Positions 1 to 12,467 are shown, counted from the first letter of the stretch. The stretch is DNA of 64,000 nucleotides from Acinetobacter colistiniresistens (GCF_024582815.1 NZ_CP102099.1:496001-560000); one strand, 5' to 3'. Numbers and translations: made by a program. The notes: a model not told the origin generated them from the letters alone.

Positions 1-213
1 ACCAATCGCCAGTGCAATGGTCGAAAAGGATAAGGGAAAACTACTGTGGGTCGGGGTGACATGAAAGAATTTTGCGAAAATCGGCATCATCGGCTGTACA
101 CAGTACAAAGAGGAAAATGATGCAAAACCGGCAAAGAACAATGACCATAAAATCGCAGTAAACGATTTTGAACCATACTCAATATGGGTTGGGCGCAACA
201 CTGATTCAGACAT
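1..213 (-). CDS. MFS transporter, N-terminal part (runs off the window)
   Basis: Reading the minus strand from the ATG at 213 gives an uninterrupted 71-codon frame that leaves the window at base 1. A good Shine-Dalgarno (AAGGAG) lies just upstream of this ATG. The first 25 residues are hydrophilic (MSESVLRPTHIEYG), then comes a hydrophobic helix (ILWSLFFAGFASFSSLY) followed by QPMMPIFAKFFHVTP. This is the pattern of the first membrane segment and periplasmic loop of YnfM-like major facilitator exporters. Family membership is an inference from about 70 residues; the substrate cannot be told. Confidence 0.65.
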   Translation of the reverse strand, partial: MSESVLRPTHIEYGSKSFTAILWSLFFAGFASFSSLYCVQPMMPIFAKFFHVTPTHSSFPLSFSTIALAIG

Positions 214-292
214 GAGAACTCCTTATGCCCGATCAGTATACGCCCTCAGCCAAAATGCGGAATGATCATTTCGGCTATTTTTTACCTAATGT

Positions 293-1549
293 TTAAAATA
301 ATGCTTTGGGCAAGCGGATCTGAATGATTTCATTATCATCCGCGAGTTTAGCATTCCGTCCAGAAGAACCAGGGAAGTTATTGTCATTCAGTACCGTCAA
401 AGTCGTAGCATTTTCAATGATCACATCCTCAATGGTTTCAAATGGGAAAGCAAACACCTTACCTGTTCCGATATCACCAGTCCGTGCAGTGCCAAACAAG
501 CTATTTGGATTGGCAATTTTCATTAAATCCACCAGATCTTCACGTGCGACGGCTTGCTTCGGCTCATTGAATTTAATTCGGATCAGCTTTTTATAGCCGC
601 CCAGATTATTCTGGCTGACATCGCGTTCAATAATGATGCCCTCTTTGTCATTGAATAATTGGAAATCTCCAATATTGGTGGCTTTACTATCCAGTACAAA
701 CCAATAATACAGTCCTGTATAGGCTTTTTTCTGAATGTCAAACTGAGAAATTAACAGTCTTCCCGTTGCGTCATTGAGGAGAGGCTTTTCTAGCAATGGA
801 TACAGATACTTGCCATCTGGTGAAATCGCCATGCCTTCAAAACCACTACTGCGTCCAACCAAGGGTTCAACATAATTGATCTTGGCTTTATTCAATTGAT
901 TTTGCGGCGAACGTAATTCTTGCGTTGGATTCATTGGATTTGGCAATCCAATCGGTGCATCAAGTAACACTCCATCTGCCGAGAAGTGTAGTAAATAAGG
1001 ACCAAATTCCTCACCGATCCAATAACTACCATCAGGCGCGCGTTGCATGGATTCAGGGTCGAAATCCGCCCCAGTCAATAAGCGTTCGGCAGTATTGCCA
1101 TTTACAATCTCAAAAGGAACCAATTTATTTGGGTCTCGTAATTGAATGAAACTTTGTACTTGTACCTGTCCTGTCCCTTTGCTCTTGGTTTTAAAGTCAG
1201 CTTTGAGTTTATAAATTCTTAATAAGAAATCGGCTGAATTCTCCTGTGTACCAAAACCGTTATCGGCCATGGCCATATAACTACCATCAGCATTTTTCAA
1301 CGCGGCTGAAAAGCCTTGGACAGGCTGTCCTTTGAAAGGTGGATAAATGCCATTGGCGCCACTGACGGCTAGACCTGAATCGGGTCCAGCGGCATAAGTA
1401 GCCACAGGAAGTTTAGCAAAAGCGACCAATGTCGGTTCAGTGACTGGGTCTGTCGAGGTATTCTGGTCTTGATTATTATTGTCATCATTACAGCCGGTTA
1501 AACCCAAAGCTGTGCAGCAAAATAAGGCCAATAAAGTTTTCTTGTTCAT
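293..1549 (-). CDS. Phytase-like (esterase-like activity) lipoprotein
   Basis: A 418-residue secreted lipoprotein. The ATG at 1549 is preferred over an upstream in-frame start at 1672 because it begins directly with a signal peptide (MNKKTLLALFCC) ending in a lipobox LTGC near residue 20. An Asn/Asp/Gln-rich linker follows the cysteine. The mature part carries the features of the 'esterase-like activity of phytase' family: an ADNGFGTQENSADFLLR segment, an acidic DFDPESMQRAPDGSYWIGEEFGP stretch, and GFEGMAISPDGKYLYPLLEKPL, all typical of a beta-propeller with acidic metal-binding loops. Members are exported phosphatase-like proteins, but the real substrate is rarely known. It stands alone, convergent to nothing and downstream of the MerR gene. 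I am confident of the family and not of an activity. Confidence 0.8.
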   Translation of the reverse strand: MNKKTLLALFCCTALGLTGCNDDNNNQDQNTSTDPVTEPTLVAFAKLPVATYAAGPDSGLAVSGANGIYPPFKGQPVQGFSAALKNADGSYMAMADNGFGTQENSADFLLRIYKLKADFKTKSKGTGQVQVQSFIQLRDPNKLVPFEIVNGNTAERLLTGADFDPESMQRAPDGSYWIGEEFGPYLLHFSADGVLLDAPIGLPNPMNPTQELRSPQNQLNKAKINYVEPLVGRSSGFEGMAISPDGKYLYPLLEKPLLNDATGRLLISQFDIQKKAYTGLYYWFVLDSKATNIGDFQLFNDKEGIIIERDVSQNNLGGYKKLIRIKFNEPKQAVAREDLVDLMKIANPNSLFGTARTGDIGTGKVFAFPFETIEDVIIENATTLTVLNDNNFPGSSGRNAKLADDNEIIQIRLPKALF

Positions 1550-1697
1550 TGTTTTATACATTTGGTAAAAATTAGGCAAATTTAAACAAGTTTTTATGAC
1601 GCTTTTACTGCAATAAAATGAAGTCTTTATGGCGAAAAGATGACAATCTCTCTTGCTTTTTCTCTCAAGCACAACCGATTGTCACCACACCCTCTTG

Positions 1698-2102
1698 CTA
1701 AAGTTTGGTCGGTTGATATTCCCCAGCAATTGCAGCTTTAAGCAACTTTTGAAAGGTTGGACATTGCAGATGATGTGCTGCGGGACAAATGGCTGCATGT
1801 CGAAGTCCTTCACTGATAAAATGCAACCGCCGCATCATCTGTTCAAGTTGTTCCGCTTTTTTATTCAACATGTTTCGATCTAATTGAGGCTGACCATCTT
1901 GATCAAACATCTGTGCAATTTCAGTTAAGGAAAAACCTGCTGTCCGCCCCAAAGCAATCAATGCCAATTGATCCAAAACTTGTTTGCCATATTGTCGGCG
2001 TAAGCCATGACGACCAATCGATTTAATCAAACCTTTTTCTTCATAAAAACGTAGTGTCGATGTTGCAACATTCGCTTTTTTTGCAACTTCACCAATATCC
2101 AT
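1698..2102 (-). CDS. MerR-family transcriptional regulator
   Basis: A 134-residue protein with an N-terminal MerR winged helix: MDIGEVAKKANVATSTLRFYEEKGLI is the HTH plus the start of the wing. A dimerisation helix occupies about residues 75-105. The C-terminus has two cysteines (AICPAAHHLQCPTF, about residues 104-114), as in redox- or metal-responsive members, but the spacing does not allow an effector to be assigned. It is divergent from the DUF2938 gene, and a near-perfect palindrome lies in the 81-bp gap. It therefore probably controls itself and that neighbour; this is inference. Confidence 0.88.
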   Translation of the reverse strand: MDIGEVAKKANVATSTLRFYEEKGLIKSIGRHGLRRQYGKQVLDQLALIALGRTAGFSLTEIAQMFDQDGQPQLDRNMLNKKAEQLEQMMRRLHFISEGLRHAAICPAAHHLQCPTFQKLLKAAIAGEYQPTKL

Positions 2103-2114
2103 ACATCCACCTTG

Positions 2115-2134
2115 ACTTCAAGTTGACTTGAACT
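2115..2134. promoter_or_regulatory. Palindrome between merR-like gene and DUF2938 gene (candidate MerR operator)
   Basis: ACTTCAAGT (2115-2123), a TG centre, then ACTTGAACT (2126-2134): a 20-bp inverted repeat with one mismatch in the divergent promoter gap. MerR-family proteins bind this kind of dyad inside a stretched promoter spacer. TTGACT hexamers at 2112 and 2123 could serve as -35 boxes, but I could not place a convincing -10, so the promoter geometry stays open. Confidence 0.6.
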
Positions 2135-2183
2135 TGCACACTGTCTTTATCTCTTTTTGTATAGAAAAAATCAAGGTGGAAAA

Positions 2184-2675
2184 ATGCAAACTGTCGAACT
2201 GTTTTTTCAAATATTTTGTCTCGGGATTGGTACGACCATCCTCATGGATTTATGGCTTCTAGTCTTAAAAAAACTCAATCAGCCCATCTTAAATTTTACC
2301 CTGCTGGGTCGTTGGGTCGGCTGGATGCTTCGCGGCAAATTTCGGCATCAATCGATTGCCCAAAGCCCCGCCATTCGACATGAATATGCATTGGGTTGGC
2401 TGGCGCATTACAGTGTCGGCATCCTGTTTGCATTTGGCTTTATTTTAATGATAGGCAAACAATGGCTGTTACAGCCCCAATTTTATTCCGCTTTTTGTTT
2501 TGGTCTGATCACGGTGCTCATGCCTTTTCTAATCATGCAACCCGCCATGGGTGCGGGGATTGCTTCATCCAAAACCCCACACCCCTTGCAAAACAGCCTT
2601 CGAAGTCTGCTCAATCACGCTATTTTCGGTTGCGGTTTATACCTCATGGCTCAGCTATTGCAACGGTTCAACTAA
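2184..2675 (+). CDS. DUF2938 family integral membrane protein
   Basis: A 163-residue protein starting at the ATG at 2184, preceded by AAGGTGG; an earlier in-frame start at 2157 lacks a ribosome site. It has four hydrophobic segments (roughly residues 7-25, 75-92, 98-120 and 140-157). It shows the DUF2938 pattern: GIGTTILMDLW near the N-terminus, GRWVGWM, a HEYALGWLAHYSVGI motif, and a MQPAMGAGIASSKTP loop. The function of this family is not known. Transcription starts from the gap shared with the MerR gene, so it is the likely target of that regulator. Confidence 0.82.
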   Translation: MQTVELFFQIFCLGIGTTILMDLWLLVLKKLNQPILNFTLLGRWVGWMLRGKFRHQSIAQSPAIRHEYALGWLAHYSVGILFAFGFILMIGKQWLLQPQFYSAFCFGLITVLMPFLIMQPAMGAGIASSKTPHPLQNSLRSLLNHAIFGCGLYLMAQLLQRFN

Positions 2676-2691
2676 GACACACAAAACCTGC

Positions 2692-2759
2692 TCGTTGACA
2701 GGAATGAACGGCAACCAACCCTATCGGAGAAAGCCTCAACAGGAGATCGGGGCTTTTTT
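2692..2759 (+). repeat. 68-bp duplicated element, copy 1 (terminator-like 3' end)
   Basis: This segment aligns without gaps to 3572-3639. Shared blocks include TCGTTGACAGGA, CGGCAA, GAGAAAGCCTC and TCGGGGCTTTTTT. It ends in an imperfect GC stem followed by six T residues, so it can act as the terminator of the DUF2938 gene, whose stop is 16 bp upstream. Because conservation extends about 40 bp upstream of the stem, it could also be the 3' part of a small RNA. The stem here is weaker than in copy 2. Confidence 0.6.
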
Positions 2760-2806
2760 CTTCAGCTGAATAGCTAAAATTAAACGATTTACCCAAACAG
2801 ATTACA

Positions 2807-2835
2807 TTGACTCACATCAACTTGCTCCCTACCAT
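2807..2835 (+). promoter_or_regulatory. Candidate promoter of transglycosylase gene 1
   Basis: TTGACT (2807-2812) and TACCAT (2830-2835) are separated by exactly 17 bp, 40 bp before the start codon. The same pair with the same spacing occurs before the paralogous gene at 3682-3710 although the spacer sequences differ, which supports function. Confidence 0.55.
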
Positions 2836-2874
2836 CCGCATGTTTTTTATATTTGATGGTCAAATTGTTTCACG

Positions 2875-3438
2875 ATGATAATTTACAACAAATTTTCTTT
2901 TTCTTGTTTTCAAATCTCTTTTGCCAAATTAACTCTCATTGTTTTTAGTACTTATCTCACCGTGGCTTGTACCAGCACCAAAGTTGCTACAGTTAATCAC
3001 TCTCAAAAGCTTGCTTCAGGCATTCAAAGTGCTTTTTCAGTTTCACCAACAACGGCAAATCGCGTTGCACCGATCATTCTGCAAACGGCCGAGCGCCATA
3101 ATATTTCACCCCATTTGCTTGCAGCCGTGATTCGTCAAGAATCCAGCTATAGAACTCGTGCACGTTCTTCAGCTGATGCGGTCGGATTAACCCAAGTCCG
3201 ACCAAAATTCTGGCAACAGTTCTGTCCTGGTGATTTATATGATGAACACGTCAACATCAATTGTGGTGCCTACATTTTAGCGAACTATTATCAATCCACA
3301 GGCGATTGGTCAAAAGCACTTGGCTACTACAATGTTGGACCTACAGGTTATCGAAGAAGTCCCTATATGCGCCAGCAAGCTGAACGCTATGCCAACTCGG
3401 TTAAACGGCATGAACAAAGCTTAAAAGCAGCGCTATAA
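2875..3438 (+). CDS. Lytic transglycosylase (SLT domain) lipoprotein, paralog 1
   Basis: A 187-residue envelope protein. Residues 1-32 form a signal peptide with a lipobox (LTVAC), so it should be a lipoprotein. The SLT domain (about residues 65-175) contains the catalytic glutamate in AVIRQESSYRTRARS, followed by AVGLTQVRP (the usual GLxQ motif) and the GYYNVGPTGYRRS substrate-cleft segment. Such enzymes cleave the MurNAc-GlcNAc bond with formation of 1,6-anhydroMurNAc. At under 190 residues it is a minimal, single-domain member like EmtA/MltE. Two cysteines (QFCPGD and INCGAY) are conserved in the paralog at 3744 and may form a disulfide. It is one half of a tandem duplication. Confidence 0.88.
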   Translation: MIIYNKFSFSCFQISFAKLTLIVFSTYLTVACTSTKVATVNHSQKLASGIQSAFSVSPTTANRVAPIILQTAERHNISPHLLAAVIRQESSYRTRARSSADAVGLTQVRPKFWQQFCPGDLYDEHVNINCGAYILANYYQSTGDWSKALGYYNVGPTGYRRSPYMRQQAERYANSVKRHEQSLKAAL

Positions 3439-3571
3439 TGTATTGTTGTCAGTCAAAACCTACATAAACTGTGGTGATTCGCGAATATCTAAGATGGCAC
3501 AATTGCCCTAATCTGTTCATCATACAGAGATAGGATGTCTCATTCAGAACAACAAGAAACACTGGATGTGG

Positions 3572-3639
3572 TCGTTGACAGGAGTTGGCGGCAAGAAACC
3601 AAATATGAGAAAGCCTCGACAGGATGTCGGGGCTTTTTT
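3572..3639 (+). repeat. 68-bp duplicated element, copy 2, with intrinsic terminator
   Basis: Second copy of the element at 2692-2759, 880 bp downstream and the same length. Its 3' part folds as GCCTCGACA / TGTCGGGGC around a short loop, extended by AAA/TTT pairs, and is followed by a run of T. It sits 133 bp after the stop of the first transglycosylase gene and before the promoter of the second, so it can terminate the first transcript. Confidence 0.65.
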
Positions 3640-3681
3640 ATGTTCAGGTCGAGTCCAATCATTACGGTAAAATAACTGCTA

Positions 3682-3710
3682 TTGACTCCCCTAAACCGAG
3701 TGCATACCAT
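3682..3710 (+). promoter_or_regulatory. Candidate promoter of transglycosylase gene 2
   Basis: TTGACT (3682-3687), 17 bp, TACCAT (3705-3710), duplicating the arrangement at 2807-2835. A TATAAT at 3714-3719 is an alternative -10. Either choice places transcription start beyond about 3716, which rules out translation from the in-frame ATG at 3624 inside the preceding terminator. Confidence 0.55.
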
Positions 3711-3743
3711 CCTTATAATTTTGTTTGGTATCGGGTCTTGGTT

Positions 3744-4319
3744 TTGCACATCACATCAACTTCATCTGATCAACACACGGCCTTTAAACCGTTCGCCTTC
3801 ATCATTTTAAAGATCAGCCTTGTTGTGCTTGCAATCAGTCTATCTGCCTGTAGTAGTTTAAGTGGCTCCTTTGCCAATCGCTCAAATCAGCTTTCATCAG
3901 GCTTACAAAATGCCTATTCGGTTTCCCCGACGACCGCCAATCGCTTATCACCGATAATCATTCAAAGTGCTGAACGTTATGAGGTCTCACCCACACTGCT
4001 CGCAGCTCTGATCCGCCAAGAATCCAACTACAATAGCGCGGCCCGTTCACCCACAGGTGCAATAGGCTTAACCCAAATCATTTCCAGTCATTGGCGTCAG
4101 TCCTGCCCAGGCAATCTCTATGATGAGAATGTCAATATTAACTGTGGTGCGCATGTACTCTCGACTTACTACAGATCAGCAGGTAGCTGGTCTAAAGCTG
4201 TGGCCTATTACAATGTCGGACCAACTGGCTATGAACGCAGTTTCTGGACCCGCCATAAAGCCAAAAAATATGCACGCTCCGTCAAACGCCACGAAAAAAC
4301 CCTAAAGAAAGCACTTTAA
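3744..4319 (+). CDS. Lytic transglycosylase (SLT domain) lipoprotein, paralog 2
   Basis: A paralog of the 2875-3438 product. The frame is open from 3624, but that ATG lies in the terminator stem and ahead of the promoter. The TTG at 3744 (or 3738) gives a 191-residue protein matching the length of its twin. The signal peptide ends in the lipobox LSAC. The SLT domain has the catalytic Glu in ALIRQESNYNSAARS, then AIGLTQI and YYNVGPTGYERS, and the same two cysteines (QSCPGN, INCGAH). The C-termini of both paralogs are almost the same (KRHEKTLKKAL versus KRHEQSLKAAL). The role is peptidoglycan cleavage at the outer membrane. The start codon is the weak point: the position equivalent to the ATG of copy 1 reads ATC here. 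Confidence 0.82.
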   Translation: MHITSTSSDQHTAFKPFAFIILKISLVVLAISLSACSSLSGSFANRSNQLSSGLQNAYSVSPTTANRLSPIIIQSAERYEVSPTLLAALIRQESNYNSAARSPTGAIGLTQIISSHWRQSCPGNLYDENVNINCGAHVLSTYYRSAGSWSKAVAYYNVGPTGYERSFWTRHKAKKYARSVKRHEKTLKKAL

Positions 4320-4333
4320 AATCAATTAAAAGT

Positions 4334-4363
4334 AAAAAACCATGCACTTAGACATGGTTTTTT
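4334..4363. terminator. Bidirectional terminator between SLT paralog 2 and cysK
   Basis: AAAAAACCATG (4334-4344) pairs with CATGGTTTTTT (4353-4363) around an 8-nt loop. With A and T tracts on both sides it works in both directions, serving the convergent transglycosylase and cysK genes. Confidence 0.8.
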
Positions 4364-4382
4364 TATGAGCTGAAGAATGAAA

Positions 4383-5384
4383 TTAAGCGTCGTCAAATAA
4401 ACCTTCAAATAACACTGAAGATAAATAACGCTCGCCACTATCAGGCAAGATCACCACAATGGTTTTGCCTGCATTTTCAGGACGTTCAGCAATTTGCGCT
4501 GCCGCCGCTAATGCTGCGCCACTCGAGATACCGACCAAGATGCCTTCTTGTGTTGCACACTTTCTTGCCCACTCAATCGCATCTGCGCTATTCACAGGTA
4601 ACACTTCATCAACCAAATCAAGGTCTAAGTTTTTAGGAATAAAGTTCGCGCCAATGCCTTGGATTTTATGGGGTGCAGGTGTGATGCTTTCACCACGTTT
4701 GGTTTGAGTGATAATCGGTGATTCGGCGGGTTCAACAGCAACTGAATAGAGCGGCTTATTCTGAACTTGCTCAAAATAACGTGAAATCCCAGTAATGGTA
4801 CCACCCGTTCCTACACCCGCAACCAAGATATCAACTTGACCATTGGTAGCCTGCCAGATTTCAGGACCGGTGGTATCGACATGAATCTGTGGATTGGCTG
4901 GATTTTCAAATTGCTGTGGCAAGAAATATTGTTCTGGATTTTCCGTTGCTAGACGAACTGCCTCATCCACCGCACCTTTCATGCCTTTAGCAGGATCAGT
5001 CAACACCAGATGTGCACCTAATGCCTTTAACACCTTTCTACGCTCTAAGCTCATACTGGCTGGCATGGTTAAGGTAATCGGATAACCTTTGGCTGCCGCA
5101 ACAAACGCCAATGCAATCCCTGTATTACCACTGGTTGGCTCCACAATATGCATACCTGCTTTAAGTACACCACGTTTCTCCGCATCTGCGATCAACGCTG
5201 CGCCAATACGGCATTTCACTGAAAATGCGGGGTTACGGCTTTCAACTTTTGCCAGTACAGTTGCGCCTGTTTTGATCAGACGATTAATACGAACTAAAGG
5301 TGTATTACCAATCGCTTCGGCATTATTGGAATAAACTGCGATACCTAGGTTGGCAGGTACTGGAAATTGTTGATCGGTCGACAT
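4383..5384 (-). CDS. cysK: Cysteine synthase A (O-acetylserine sulfhydrylase)
   Basis: A 333-residue PLP enzyme that makes L-cysteine and acetate from O-acetylserine and sulfide, the last step of sulfate assimilation. The PLP-binding lysine is in [14 protein letters not shown] (K58). TSGNTG (about 84-89) is the substrate and phosphate loop, [10 protein letters not shown] holds the PLP phosphate, and PDSGERYLS near the end carries the serine contacting the pyridine ring. Length and motifs match CysK rather than CysM (CysM has a different N-terminus and lacks NPAFSVKCR). It is a single-gene unit with a shared terminator downstream and a short dyad upstream. Confidence 0.93.
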   Translation of the reverse strand: MSTDQQFPVPANLGIAVYSNNAEAIGNTPLVRINRLIKTGATVLAKVESRNPAFSVKCRIGAALIADAEKRGVLKAGMHIVEPTSGNTGIALAFVAAAKGYPITLTMPASMSLERRKVLKALGAHLVLTDPAKGMKGAVDEAVRLATENPEQYFLPQQFENPANPQIHVDTTGPEIWQATNGQVDILVAGVGTGGTITGISRYFEQVQNKPLYSVAVEPAESPIITQTKRGESITPAPHKIQGIGANFIPKNLDLDLVDEVLPVNSADAIEWARKCATQEGILVGISSGAALAAAAQIAERPENAGKTIVVILPDSGERYLSSVLFEGLFDDA

Positions 5385-5406
5385 GTTATTTCCTTATTAG
5401 ATTTGG

Positions 5407-5423
5407 AATGATTCTCAATCATT
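5407..5423. promoter_or_regulatory. Perfect dyad upstream of cysK
   Basis: AATGATT, CTC, AATCATT: a perfect 7-3-7 inverted repeat 23 bp upstream of the cysK start codon. It resembles a Fur-type site (GATAATGATAATCATTATC-like), but the spacing is not the canonical one, so the bound factor is unknown. The rest of 5424-5629 is AT-rich with no gene that I can see. Confidence 0.35.
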
Positions 5424-5629
5424 ATAGGCTTGTCAGCCAAGGAGAAAAGCAGAAAACGTTAAGATTTATGAAAAGTTATAATCTTCAATGATATAAAAGA
5501 TTAAATGAGCAATTAATCTCATTCTGCTAACAAATTTTTTTATTTTTAAATCAAACTATATCTAATTCTATCTTTATATATGCCTCTTATTAGCATAATT
5601 TCAGTCAGGGTTGTGGATTAAGCTAGGGA

Positions 5630-6172
5630 TTACCAGAGCTCACCTTCTCGCCAATCAGCGCAAATCGTATCATCAGCTGTACTACGTGACAGCAACTCTT
5701 TCAGTTGGATGCTCAATGGATACAGCATAATTTCATTCTCATCAGTCAGATAAGTGGACGTATCTTGCTGAATATATAAATCCCCCAACCAAGAAGTCCA
5801 GCCTAATTTTTTATAGAATGCATCATTTTCAGGTTGTAATGCGGCAAGTTCATAACCCAAGCGAGTTAAAGCATCGACCAAATATCTTAATAATTGTGAT
5901 GCCAACCCTTTCCCCCGCATCATTTCATCAGTCGTCACATATTCAACATAAGCAGTTTTTACCTGATGATTACCATGAATAGTGAAAACTCTATCTGTCC
6001 ATAGGGCATGCGATACAATTTTTTCATTTAAGATACCGACGAGATGAGTAGCTGTTTGCATGAAAGCATATTGGCTCCAAGGATCCTCATCAAAAGCAGC
6101 AAAACACAACTTGGCAATCTGTTGTCGCTGTTGTGGCTCTAGGTCTCGGGCTGCGATAATTTTAAACTGCAT
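5630..6172 (-). CDS. GNAT acetyltransferase resembling aminoglycoside 2'-N-acetyltransferase AAC(2')-I
   Basis: A 180-residue GNAT protein. The acetyl-CoA loop is VEYVTTDEMMRGKGLASQLL (beta4-alpha3, RxxGxxA-type). Beyond the general fold, several positions follow the AAC(2')-I family: an acidic N-terminal segment (AAFDEDPWSQYAF), a V-A/S-H-A after the second strand (KIVSHALWTDRVF), the YVEYV/YVEGV strand, LGWTSWLGDLYI (equivalent to GW-W-G in AAC(2')), and the closing CADWREGELW, which matches the CDWR/F-GD-W ending of that family. These chromosomal enzymes acetylate the 2' amine of aminoglycosides or have a housekeeping role in cell-wall metabolism. This similarity was recognised by eye. Whether it gives resistance is unknown. 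Confidence 0.7.
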   Translation of the reverse strand: MQFKIIAARDLEPQQRQQIAKLCFAAFDEDPWSQYAFMQTATHLVGILNEKIVSHALWTDRVFTIHGNHQVKTAYVEYVTTDEMMRGKGLASQLLRYLVDALTRLGYELAALQPENDAFYKKLGWTSWLGDLYIQQDTSTYLTDENEIMLYPLSIQLKELLSRSTADDTICADWREGELW

Positions 6173-6387
6173 AGCAAAGGCTCAATTCAAATTGAATGTA
6201 TTTTAGGCAAGGATTAGGATGAAATGAAGTATTTTTAGTCAAATCTAATTAAAACAAATGGATATATCATTAAAAACCCTAAATAGGCGCTTCCGATAGC
6301 AAATAAAAGTGTATGGAAAATCATATCAGGCCTAATAGCATTTCTTATTTACGTCTTTTTAGATATTAAATTATATTTTCCCAATAA

Positions 6388-6419
6388 AAACACCCCCATT
6401 CTTTCGAATGGGGGTGTTT
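6388..6419 (-). terminator. rRNA operon terminator
   Basis: AACACCCCCATTC and GAATGGGGGTGTT pair perfectly around a TTTC loop. Read on the minus strand the hairpin is followed by TTTTTATTGG. It lies just beyond the 5S gene. The remaining 6173-6387 is AT-rich with no gene visible. Confidence 0.88.
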
Positions 6420-6428
6420 AGATTTAAA

Positions 6429-6543
6429 AGCTGGCGATGACTTACTCTCACATGGCAAGTGCCACACTACCATCAGCGCTAAGAGGTTTCACTTCTGAGT
6501 TCGGGAAGGGATCAGGTGGTTCACTCTTGCTATTGTCGCCAGC
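6429..6543 (-). rRNA. rrf: 5S ribosomal RNA
   Basis: The minus strand reads GCTGGCGACAATAGCAAGAG, then GAACCACCTGATCCCTTCCC, GAACTCAGAAGTGAAAC and a closing GTAAGTCATCGCCAGCT, the conserved 5S core with complementary ends. It is the last gene of the rRNA operon, and the 175-bp spacer to 23S holds no gene. Confidence 0.95.
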
Positions 6544-6718
6544 AAACTGTTGTGGTGCTTTCGGGTCTTAATCACGATGTATTCATCGTATGCCTTACTT
6601 ACGATCCAAAGAGTTATTAACGGATTAGTTAATTGAGTCGGTATTGTAACTAGTTTTCACACTAAATCAAGTTATGTATTGAATTTATCTTGAATACAAC
6701 AACTGTTTGGGTGTTGTA

Positions 6719-9610
<2,892 letters not shown>

Positions 9611-10018
9611 ATACAACCCCAAACAGTCGTTACACCTACAAGTGGGTGTAGCAACAGAATCAATGTAAACATTAATTCATACAGCTTGTTGTTTCGTGAA
9701 CTTAATCACCGTACAGCTTCAATCTAAATTCATATACCAAAACGCTTGATTCAGTGTTTTTGCTAGTTCTCAGATTAACTCTTCATCTAACTGAAATACT
9801 TACGTATTACCGTTAGTGTCAAATTAATCGAGTTTGAACAATTTATTTCAGACTCAATTCTACTAATCTGTTAATGATTAACTACCACCTCGTCGGTGCG
9901 TAGTAAACTGTGATAAATCACAGAGATTAATAAACCAGTCAACTTGGACTGTATTCACTAAACTCTATAATCTTCTTAGCTTTGAATTAATTTCGTTCTT
10001 ACAAACTCTTTTAATTCA
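9611..10018 (-). other. Internal transcribed spacer between tRNA-Ala and 23S
   Basis: About 408 bp of AT-rich spacer within the rRNA transcript. Apart from the 23S processing-stem arm at its edge I see no gene or further tRNA in it. Confidence 0.8.
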
Positions 10019-10094
10019 TGGTGGAGACTAGGAGAGTCGAACTCCTGACCTCCTGCGTGCAAAGCAGGCGCTCTACCAACTAAGCTAAGTCCCC
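10019..10094 (-). tRNA. tRNA-Ala (UGC anticodon)
   Basis: A 76-nt cloverleaf on the minus strand: GGGGACT acceptor, AGCTTAGTTGGTAGAGC D-arm, anticodon loop CTTTGCA (UGC), TTCGACTC in the T-arm, and encoded CCA. It is the second tRNA of the 16S-23S spacer. Confidence 0.96.
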
Positions 10095-10149
10095 AGCTTA
10101 TCACTTAATGAACGACATATCTTTTAATCTAAGCTTCAGCAATCAGATT

Positions 10150-10226
<77 letters not shown>

Positions 10227-10285
10227 TCAGATACATCTTCGAAGAACAACTTGTTGTGGATTCTTACCAGTCACCAATCTTTCGT

Positions 10286-11824
<1,539 letters not shown>

Positions 11825-12159
11825 AAATCATTAGTAGCTTATGGCTACAAATCTTGGCTCATCAATTTTCTGACTAAAAATTCGCTCAAATAAACTTCGA
11901 GAAATTTCTACTCTTCAATCAATGAAATATTTTCGATTGATCAACTAGTAAAAATCCACACAAGTTGTTCTTCTATTCTCTTAATGATCTTCTCGATGAT
12001 TCGTCATCATCAAGCTAGGTCGGCTATATTACTCTCAATTTCTTAAAAGTCAACAGGTAATTTAGATATTTAGCAAACTTATTAATCAACTCAAGAATCT
12101 AACCTTTTCAGCCAAATCCTTGTTTCTCAACAAGTTTTTATCTGCATCACCGCCGATGG
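11825..12159 (-). ncRNA. rRNA operon leader
   Basis: Transcribed leader between the rRNA promoter and 16S. It is AT-rich with local stems such as the GATGAT/ATCATC arms near 11990-12010 and the TCAATCGAAAA / TTTTCGATTGA pairing near 11930-11942, which probably help 16S processing. I did not find a clear boxA. Confidence 0.6.
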
Positions 12160-12165
12160 ATGTGC

Positions 12166-12193
12166 ATTCTACAGTATTTCAGACCCGTTGCAA
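12166..12193 (-). promoter_or_regulatory. rRNA operon promoter (P1-like)
   Basis: On the minus strand TTGCAA (12188-12193), a 16-bp spacer and TAGAAT (12166-12171) lie about 340 bp before 16S. The sequence upstream (12194 to about 12420) is extremely AT-rich, as expected for UP elements, and contains no gene. Confidence 0.7.
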
Positions 12194-12467
12194 GCACTTT
12201 CAAAAATTAAATTATTCGGTTGTTTTATTTTTAAACTTTAACGCATCTAATTCACTGATTTATATAATTTAAAATTTATTAATTATCTTAAAAGTGAATT
12301 TAAACACACTAACCATTTGAAATTTAACTACTTTATTAAAAATATGTTTTTATTATCAGCAATAAAACCGCTTTATTTTTATATTTTGCTTTTATTTTAA
12401 ACACCTCACTCGATTCAAAAATCTGTCTCCTATTCAATGAATGTTTAAAATTCCATCACCCAGAATA

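Noticed and set aside
3624..3743. Upstream extension of the second transglycosylase gene to the ATG at 3624
   Set aside because: The ATG is inside a terminator stem and upstream of the conserved promoter; the extension has no counterpart in the paralog and would bury the signal peptide.
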